Assembly: GCF_025641885.1 (NCBI RefSeq)
Contig: NZ_JAOTQN010000001.1
Location: 248,001 to 312,000, forward strand
Reading direction: 5' to 3'
DNA length: 64,000 nucleotides
Origin: Pyrobaculum sp. 3827-6
Lineage (GTDB): Archaea; Thermoproteota; Thermoprotei; Thermoproteales; Thermoproteaceae
Shown: positions 59,163 through 64,000 of the stretch, piece after piece
Layout of the letters: every line of letters begins with the position of its first letter
How positions within the stretch are numbered: position 1 is the stretch's first letter
Notes under the pieces: generated by a model
Told to the model about the DNA's origin: nothing
Seen by the model: only the letters and a program-made list of their open reading frames with translations
Database searches by the model: none
Translations under genes and position numbers: made by a program

Positions 59163-59250
59163 CGCCGCCGCCGGGATTTGAACCCGGGACCTACGGGTTT
59201 CTGCATATGGTTAACAGCCCGCCGCTCTAACCGGGCTGAGCTACGGCGGC
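59163..59250 (-). tRNA. tRNA-Asn (GTT) with a 13-nt anticodon-loop intron
   Basis: Cloverleaf on the minus strand: acceptor GCCGCCG/CGGCGGC, D arm GCTC...GAGC, anticodon stem GCGGG/CCCGT, loop CTGTTAA with anticodon GTT, T arm CCGGG TTCAAAT CCCGG, discriminator G at 59163. The intron (59199-59211) is between positions 37 and 38, the canonical archaeal site. CCA is not encoded. TATA CTTATAAAT at about 59271-59279 places transcription start at the mature 5' end, so no leader is expected. Confidence 0.93.
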
Positions 59251-59319
59251 TCTAGCCACCATATGCAACCATTTATAAGTATTTTTCTCACTTCCCAAGA
59301 CCACATGGCGAGATCAGTA

Positions 59320-59399
59320 GAGTAGCTCACTGCCTTCTGTGGAGGTCGTCGCGGCTACGCCTGGGGGCTGTGCCTTTTAGGAGGTGTTGGGAGCTACTC
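59320..59399. repeat. 9-nt inverted repeat in the gap between tRNA-Asn and the 59394 gene
   Basis: GAGTAGCTC (59320-59328) is complementary to GAGCTACTC (59391-59399), 62 nt apart. The second arm covers the stop of the gene at 59394. It could form a closing stem of a 3' untranslated structure. The rest of this 100-bp gap shows no gene. Confidence 0.3.
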
Positions 59400-59798
59400 G
59401 GCAAGTACGATCTTGGCGTACTCTGCTAGGGAGTTGCGCAGTTGCTGGTCCTCAGTCTGTAGGGCTATTGCGAGTAGTAGCTGGGCTAGGATGGGTTTTC
59501 TGTCTTCTTCGGGCAGTGAGTTTAGGAGGTTCGCGGCTAGGGTTGAGGTGAGGCCTATTGCCTCGTCTACCTTGAGGTCCATGTCGGAGAGCATGTTGAT
59601 TACCTTCTCCTCTGTCTTGTATAGGGTGTAGATGGTGGTGAGCATTAGGAAGTCGGTGTCGCTTATCTGTAGCTTCTCGGCCCACTCTTGTACTTTTTCT
59701 GGCTGTGTTAACATATACTTGACGAATTTCTCGAGTTCTTGTCGTGGTATTTGGAACATGTTCTCGGCGTCGGCGAGGAACTTATCTACCCAATCCAC
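59394..59798 (-). CDS. Hypothetical all-helical protein, 134 residues
   Basis: Highly helical, acidic, no membrane segments: VDKFLADAENMFQIPRQELEKFVKYML, TTIYTLYKTEEKVINMLSDMDL, DRKPILAQLLLAIALQTEDQQL. Looks like a HEAT-like or helical bundle; no known family. GTG start 59798, 22 nt from the palindromic TATA at 59816-59825. Confidence 0.5.
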   Translation of the reverse strand: MDWVDKFLADAENMFQIPRQELEKFVKYMLTQPEKVQEWAEKLQISDTDFLMLTTIYTLYKTEEKVINMLSDMDLKVDEAIGLTSTLAANLLNSLPEEDRKPILAQLLLAIALQTEDQQLRNSLAEYAKIVLAE

Positions 59799-59815
59799 TG
59801 GTGGTAGTGCAACTC

Positions 59816-59825
59816 TATTTAAATA
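59816..59825. promoter_or_regulatory. Shared palindromic TATA box (59798 gene / MBL-like gene)
   Basis: TATTTAAATA is a perfect 10-bp palindrome. Its centre is 22-23 nt from GTG 59798 on the minus strand and 24-25 nt from GTG 59845 on the plus strand. An ATG at 59830 lies too close to the box to be the leaderless start. Confidence 0.65.
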
Positions 59826-59844
59826 AGATATGTATAGAAATGCG

Positions 59845-60567
59845 GTGTTCTCTCGAGCGGGGGTTGGGTGGGTATATGAGGGCTTCTTCGCCGTCGACGC
59901 GCCGGAGGACGTAGATGTGGGGGTGGTCTTGGTGACTCACCACCACGAGAGGCACGTGGCGGGGGCCCGGAGGGCGAAGGTAGTTGTTATGAACCCTCTG
60001 GAGTACAGCATGGCCAGCGACCTGGAGAGGGCTTTGAGGTATGCGGAGGTCGTGCTGAGGCGGGCGGGGGCGGCGGGGAGGCCGTCGGTCTCTGTGGGGC
60101 CTTTCCGCGGCTCGGTTTATAAATTCACGGCGGGATGGGTGGATCTGGGGGACGTCTCGGTGAGGGTCATCCCCTGCGGGTCCCATACCTGGGGCCACAC
60201 TTGTTTCGGGGTTGAGAACGCGGTGTTTGTGGGGGATCTGGGGGGCTGGATTGTGAGCGTCGGGGCGTTCCTAAGGGTGCTCGCCTCTATGAAGGGGTTG
60301 AGGGGGTACGTGGCGTATACGGGGGAGGGGGAGAGGATCCCCCTGGAGGAGTATATGCAGAGGCTTGAGGGGGATTTCAAGCGGCTGTTGAGGAGGTATG
60401 TGGAGTGCCTCGGCGAGAGGACTCCCTACAGAATTGCGCTGTGCGCCAGGGGTGGGGGGGACGTGTTGAGGCTCTCGGAGGAGGGCCTCGCCTTTGTGAA
60501 GTACCTGGCGGAGAGCGGCTATGCGAAGATAGTCAGCTCCTCCCCCTACGTGGTGAGGCCGGCGTAG
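59845..60567 (+). CDS. Metallo-beta-lactamase-fold protein, degenerate
   Basis: About 240 residues from GTG 59845, fixed by the shared TATA. LVTHHHERHVAGA corresponds to HxHxxH of the MBL fold in an altered spacing and CGSHTWGHTCFGVENAVFVGDLGG to the later His and Asp ligands. A ROS-type hydrolase, lactonase or nuclease activity is possible; ligand changes leave this open. Its 3' end overlaps the DUF123 gene by 22 nt. Confidence 0.65.
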   Translation: MFSRAGVGWVYEGFFAVDAPEDVDVGVVLVTHHHERHVAGARRAKVVVMNPLEYSMASDLERALRYAEVVLRRAGAAGRPSVSVGPFRGSVYKFTAGWVDLGDVSVRVIPCGSHTWGHTCFGVENAVFVGDLGGWIVSVGAFLRVLASMKGLRGYVAYTGEGERIPLEEYMQRLEGDFKRLLRRYVECLGERTPYRIALCARGGGDVLRLSEEGLAFVKYLAESGYAKIVSSSPYVVRPA

Positions 60568-60905
60568 CGGAGGGCCTCGCCAGGCTGGCAGCGGAAGAGG
60601 TGGCTGGGGGCGGCTGGGTCGTCGGTGGAGCCGAAGCCGGGCACTGGGCGGCAGGCGGCCAGCCTTTTCGCGAGTTCTTTTTCGGGTATGGGGGTGACGA
60701 CGGCGTACAGGGGGGTGCAGGCGAGGTAGTCAACGTGCCACCTCCTCCTCCCCCGTCTCTCAAGGTGTCTCCTGAGCCTCGCCGCGCAGCTCAAACCGCA
60801 CGACCCCACGTAGGCGTATGTGCCCCCCTCCAGCTGGAACGTCCTTGCCTGGGTCTGCACCACCTGGGGGGCGCATTGGAAAAAGACGATGTAGCTTTTA
60901 TACAT
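60546..60905 (-). CDS. DUF123 GIY-YIG-like protein
   Basis: A 119-residue protein: YAYVGSCGLSCAARLRRHLERRGRRRWHVDYLA is the DUF123 core, a GIY-YIG-like fold (here YAY...YVGS) often fused to endonuclease III in other archaea. Nuclease activity has not been generally shown for the family. The end has CRPVPGFGSTDDP and SHLFRC, with the usual GFGSTDC signature reading GFGSTDD. Adjacent to sir2 on the same strand, 5 nt between. Confidence 0.75.
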   Translation of the reverse strand: MYKSYIVFFQCAPQVVQTQARTFQLEGGTYAYVGSCGLSCAARLRRHLERRGRRRWHVDYLACTPLYAVVTPIPEKELAKRLAACRPVPGFGSTDDPAAPSHLFRCQPGEALRYAGLTT

Positions 60906-60910
60906 GTGTG

Positions 60911-61699
60911 TTATCTATCCCGGCGATGAGGAGCCGATGGCTGGCGCGAGTCGTGGCGTTGAGCTTGGCGGGTTCCGAGCCTCTTCTTGACCTCCTCCAC
61001 TAGCCGGGGTAGGACCTCCCCGGCTCTGCCTCTTATGAAGAAGTCGGCTGTGGGGGTTATGGCCGTGGGCTCTATGTTCACCTCGATCACGACTGCCCCC
61101 GCCCTCTTAGCGACCTGCGGTATATACGCCGCTGGGTAGACCACGCCGGATGTGCCGATCACGATCATGACGTCTGAGGTCGCGGCGAGCTCCGTTGCCT
61201 CCCGCCACGCCTCTTGGGGGAGGGGCTCTCCGAACCACACGACGTCCGGCCTGAGGAGGCCTCCGCACTTCGCGCACCGCGGGGGGACAGCCTCCACCGG
61301 CTTCTCCAGCTTGTAGACGGCGCCGCACTTGGTGCAGCGGGCCCGCCATATGGAGCCGTGTAGCTCCACGACTTTTGTACTGCCGGCGCGTTGGTGGAGG
61401 CCGTCTACGTTCTGGGTGATCACAGCCTTGACGACGCCGAGCCTCTCAAGCTCGGCGACGGCGTAGTGGCCGGGGTTCGGCGACGCGCTGTAGATAACCT
61501 CCTGGCGCCACTTGTACCACCTCCACACCAGCTCAGGGTCCCTCTCAAAGGCCTCGGGTGTGGCGAGCTCCTCAGGCCGGTACCTCTCCCACAAGCCGCC
61601 GGGCCCTCTGAACGTCGGCACGCCGCTCTCGGCGGATATGCCCGCGCCGGTGAACACAACACAGCGGCGCGAAGCCGCAACCACCTCCGCGACATCCAT
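60911..61699 (-). CDS. cobB: Sir2-type NAD-dependent protein deacylase
   Basis: 262 residues from ATG 61699; TATA CACTTAAATAC at 61718-61728. [30 protein letters not shown], catalytic H in ELHGS, zinc ligands CTKC and [15 protein letters not shown]. It removes acetyl or other acyl groups from lysines, in archaea notably from the chromatin protein Alba. The Arg/Gln-rich tail after residue 245 is not part of the family core. Confidence 0.92.
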   Translation of the reverse strand: MDVAEVVAASRRCVVFTGAGISAESGVPTFRGPGGLWERYRPEELATPEAFERDPELVWRWYKWRQEVIYSASPNPGHYAVAELERLGVVKAVITQNVDGLHQRAGSTKVVELHGSIWRARCTKCGAVYKLEKPVEAVPPRCAKCGGLLRPDVVWFGEPLPQEAWREATELAATSDVMIVIGTSGVVYPAAYIPQVAKRAGAVVIEVNIEPTAITPTADFFIRGRAGEVLPRLVEEVKKRLGTRQAQRHDSRQPSAPHRRDR

Positions 61700-61724
61700 A
61701 AATACCACCGCCCACATTGTATTT

Positions 61725-61779
61725 AAGTGATGAGCCAGGCGAGGCGGAGCTGTGAAGCAACACGACCTCCACTGACCCG
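61725..61779 (+). ncRNA. Possible C/D box sRNA between sir2 and the Lon-like gene
   Basis: C box GTGATGA 61727-61733 (perfect), C' box GTGAAGC 61752-61758, 13-nt guide 61759-61771, D box CTGA 61772-61775. A TATA-like ATAAATA at 61698-61704 is 26 nt upstream of the C box. A proper D' is missing (CTGT at 61750-61753 overlaps C'), so it could be a one-guide RNA or chance. The RNA would overlap the sir2 promoter on the other strand. Confidence 0.35.
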
Positions 61780-61852
61780 CCTTAGCCGCGGCCTCCGCTC
61801 TCCGCCGCTGGAGGTGAGTAACTTTTTTATAGTTGAGGCGGGGGTCTGCGGC

Positions 61853-63517
61853 ATGAAAAAGTGGTTTATCGCCATGCTGGCGGTGGCGTTGGTTGTAGCC
61901 GCGGCGGGGTGGGAGACCTACACGGTTAAGGTGTCTTCTGTGGAGATCAACGCCTTGGCGGTGGGGCCTGGCGGCGGCGCCGTGTTGCCTATTAGAGTTA
62001 CCCTGCTCACGCCGGGCGACGGCCGGGCGTATGTGGCTGGGGTGCCCGAGGCGGGCCAGGGCTTCGGCCCCTCGGCGCAGATCGCGCTGTACGTGGCCTC
62101 CCGACTCTCGGGCGTCCCGTATACAAACTACACGGCTCTGCTCAGGGTGCTGGCGAGCGACGCCCAGGTCGGGGGGCCCTCGGCTAGTGGTTACATTACT
62201 GTGGCTATGTACGCCTTGATGAACGGTCTGGAGCTCAGGAACGACACGGCGATGACGGGAATTATACTGCCGGACGGCTTGATAGGGCCTGTGGGCGGCG
62301 TGTCGCAGAAGGTAAGCGCGGCGGCTGAGCGCGGGATCAAGACAGTGCTTGTCCCAATAGGCGAGGCCCCCAGCGGCGTGAGGGGGATAAAGGTGGTTGA
62401 GATAGGTACGGTGGAGGAGGCCATTTACTACTTAACGGGTAGGAGGATACCCACGCCGCCTGCGGCGGCGGTGGACGACTCCGTATTTAAGGCGATTTCA
62501 AAAGACCTCTTCAACGCTATCTACAGCTACTACAACCAGACGGTGGGCAGGGGCTACGTAGACACGGCTGTGATTCAGCGTCTGAAGAACAAGGGCTACT
62601 ACTACGCCGCGGCTTCTCTCATCTACCAAGGCGTCGTAAATTACTACAGGGATCAAGCGGCCTCCTCCGGCCGGACATACCGCAGTTTGTACAACCAGGC
62701 GGTGCAGATGGCTAAGGAGGCGGAGGCGGAGCTCTCCCGCATCCCTCTGACGGTGAACAACATCGACCTCGTCGTGGCCAGCTACACGAGGGTGTACGAG
62801 GTCTACTTCCAGGCCAACTCCAGCAGGCCGGACGCCGGCGCCATGTACGCCCGGGCTGTGACCTTGAGGTCGTGGGTCGACGAGGCGAGAGCCATGGCCT
62901 ACGGCCCGGCTATAAACGAGACGGGCCTCGCGGAGGTGGCTAGGATGTACCTGGACTACGCCAAGACTATGTACGCATATCTCGAGACTACCTACGGCGT
63001 AACGCTGGGCGACTACGGAACAGCCGTCCAGCTGGCCGAGGACCTCTACAGGAGGGGCCTCTACCTGGCCTCCATAGCCAACTCCATTGAGATCATCGCG
63101 GAGACCGCCTCAGCGCTTATGTCGGCGGCCCCCGACAAGTACCTGAACGTGGCTAGGGAGAGGGCCCTCACCAACATGGCAAGGGCCGCCGCGTGCGGCT
63201 ACACCAACACCCTGCCCCTCAGCTACCTCCAGTTCGGCGACTACTACAGCGGGGAGGGCGGCAACCCGCAGAGCGCCCTGACGTACTACATCATGGCGTC
63301 GATATACTCAACGGCGATGGGAGACGTGTCGTGCATGGCGGCTAGGGGAAATGTGACTCTGCCGAGGGTCAACTTCTCCCCGCCGCCGCAACCCCCGGCC
63401 AAGACCGCGGCTACGGCGACTCCACCTGCTGTGCATGGGGAGGAAAAAGGGCTGTGGTTTGTCCTGATTCTCGCCCTCTTGGCTGCCGCCGCTCTTATCT
63501 ACGCCTCTAGACGATAA
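61853..63517 (+). CDS. Secreted, membrane-anchored Lon-like (S16) protease
   Basis: 554 residues from ATG 61853; TATA ACTTTTTTATAG at 61821-61832. Signal peptide (1-18), Lon proteolytic domain (about 22-190) with catalytic Ser110 in GGPSASGY and Lys153 in GGVSQK, then a helical repeat-like region with many Tyr (200-500), a Pro-rich spacer, a C-terminal transmembrane helix and RR end. No AAA+ ATPase domain. It should degrade or process proteins outside the cell without ATP. It overlaps the convergent membrane protein by 11 nt. Confidence 0.8.
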   Translation: MKKWFIAMLAVALVVAAAGWETYTVKVSSVEINALAVGPGGGAVLPIRVTLLTPGDGRAYVAGVPEAGQGFGPSAQIALYVASRLSGVPYTNYTALLRVLASDAQVGGPSASGYITVAMYALMNGLELRNDTAMTGIILPDGLIGPVGGVSQKVSAAAERGIKTVLVPIGEAPSGVRGIKVVEIGTVEEAIYYLTGRRIPTPPAAAVDDSVFKAISKDLFNAIYSYYNQTVGRGYVDTAVIQRLKNKGYYYAAASLIYQGVVNYYRDQAASSGRTYRSLYNQAVQMAKEAEAELSRIPLTVNNIDLVVASYTRVYEVYFQANSSRPDAGAMYARAVTLRSWVDEARAMAYGPAINETGLAEVARMYLDYAKTMYAYLETTYGVTLGDYGTAVQLAEDLYRRGLYLASIANSIEIIAETASALMSAAPDKYLNVARERALTNMARAAACGYTNTLPLSYLQFGDYYSGEGGNPQSALTYYIMASIYSTAMGDVSCMAARGNVTLPRVNFSPPPQPPAKTAATATPPAVHGEEKGLWFVLILALLAAAALIYASRR

Positions 63518-63809
63518 CTACGTCGCGTTTATAACCGGCGGCTTTTTTACCCCTCTTCTTGCCAGATCTCTTCCCGGGCAGGAGGGCGGCGGTGAAGAAG
63601 GCGATGGGCACTAGGTACTCCCAGTAGGGGGCGTACATGTAGAGGGCGGCCACGAGACGCTCAGCCACGTCGCCGTTTACAAGGAGGGCGGGTATCGACA
63701 CTAGGAACAGGCCGGCGACGGCCAGCCCGGTCAGTATGCGGTCTCTCACCCTTCTCAGGGCGAGCGCGGTGAGCACAGCAATGGCTGTCAGGGCGATTAG
63801 CCCGAACAT
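63507..63809 (-). CDS. Small membrane protein, 100 residues
   Basis: Three hydrophobic segments (1-18, 27-45, 58-78) followed by a basic tail (PGKRSGKKRGKKAAGYKRD), so the C-terminus is cytosolic. No family known. A TATA-like GAAATAAAACC lies at about 63829-63839. Confidence 0.5.
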   Translation of the reverse strand: MFGLIALTAIAVLTALALRRVRDRILTGLAVAGLFLVSIPALLVNGDVAERLVAALYMYAPYWEYLVPIAFFTAALLPGKRSGKKRGKKAAGYKRDVVIV

Positions 63810-63951
63810 GGGTGGGGCCTAACACGGCGGTTTTATTTCTAGCGGTTATTATGCGGCCTGTCTTTATAACCGCGGCGCGGCGGGCCTCGGCGGGGGAGCT
63901 GGGCGGGGGGCGGCGGTGTATTGTTTAAATAGTGTTGATATAGATACCGCC

Positions 63952-64000
63952 GTGTGGTTCCTACCGCTTTCTAGAAACGAGGCTGTGGAGGCTATCAAAA
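63952..64000 (+). CDS. Start of a gene that continues past the window
   Basis: GTG 63952 opens a frame VWFLPLSRNEAVEAIK that is uncut at the window end. TATA TTGTTTAAATAG at 63921-63932 is 20-27 nt upstream. Too short to assign. The gap 63810-63951 shows a second TATA-like TTTATAAC at 63864 followed by G/C-rich sequence of no clear function. Confidence 0.45.
   Translation, partial: MWFLPLSRNEAVEAIK

Noticed and set aside
61727-61852. N-terminal extension of the Lon-like protein
   Set aside because: It would precede the signal peptide with 42 charged residues and includes the TATA box at 61821-61832.

Overview
The window is archaeal and almost certainly from a Pyrobaculum-like member of the Thermoproteales. 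The evidence is: crenarchaeal ribosomal and secretion genes (uL15, SecY, uS15, eS1); archaeal factors (ABCE1, deoxyhypusine synthase, Pcc1, Rio1, DtdA); a tRNA-Asn with an intron in the anticodon loop and no encoded CCA; a TATA box about 22-27 nt upstream of many start codons, which implies leaderless mRNAs; and PaRep2b repeat-family sequences, which are typical of Pyrobaculum. Genes are dense on both strands, with many ATGA/GTGA/TAATG overlaps and convergent pairs sharing CTAG at their stops.

Layout. 1-8400: start of dtdA, a zinc alcohol dehydrogenase/acyl-CoA ligase pair, an M20 peptidase, a Tat-type SagB-like nitroreductase, methyltransferases and several unrecognised genes. 8.4-14.4 kb: a gene-free stretch that may hold a structured RNA, a TRIC-type membrane protein, a 2H phosphoesterase, ABCE1 and a rhodanese-type ThiI whose 3' end is overlapped by a C/D box sRNA on the other strand. 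14.4-22.5 kb: a glycogen/alpha-glucan block (GT35 phosphorylase, GH57 hydrolase, GT5 synthase, sugar nucleotidyltransferase) around a tungsten aldehyde oxidoreductase and a decayed PaRep2b copy. 22.5-30.3 kb: SPOUT methyltransferase, a small Lys-rich gene, secY, uL15, ROK sugar kinase, glutamate dehydrogenase, an aminotransferase and an anchored surface protein. 30.4-43.8 kb: molybdopterin genes (mobA, moeA fused to a binding-protein domain, moeA) flank a maltodextrin module (secreted GH57 amylopullulanase, binding protein, two permeases, no ATPase nearby). 43.7-54.1 kb: glutamine amidotransferase, two Lrp-family proteins, eS1, a KH protein, Rio1, indolepyruvate oxidoreductase, a TFS-like zinc ribbon, a frameshifted PaRep2b gene, Pcc1, a degenerate RecJ/Cdc45-like protein and uS15. 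54.2-58.4 kb: a seven-gene, tightly coupled operon ending in a Ras-like GTPase and an unknown partner. 58.4-64 kb: phosphoglycolate phosphatase, tRNA-Asn, MBL-like protein, Sir2 and a secreted Lon-like protease.

Main functional theme: extracellular alpha-glucan is cut by the anchored amylopullulanase, taken up by the ABC transporter, phosphorylated by the ROK kinase or stored and recovered through GT5/GT35/GH57. Molybdopterin genes could serve the tungsten oxidoreductase. The most unusual items are two good C/D box sRNAs on the strand opposite protein-gene 3' ends, divergent genes sharing one palindromic TATA box, a duplicated rio1 start flanking a PaRep2b tail, the GTPase operon, a secreted Lon-like protease and a DHH-like protein that has lost its active site. 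All function calls rest on reading the sequence; no database search was possible.
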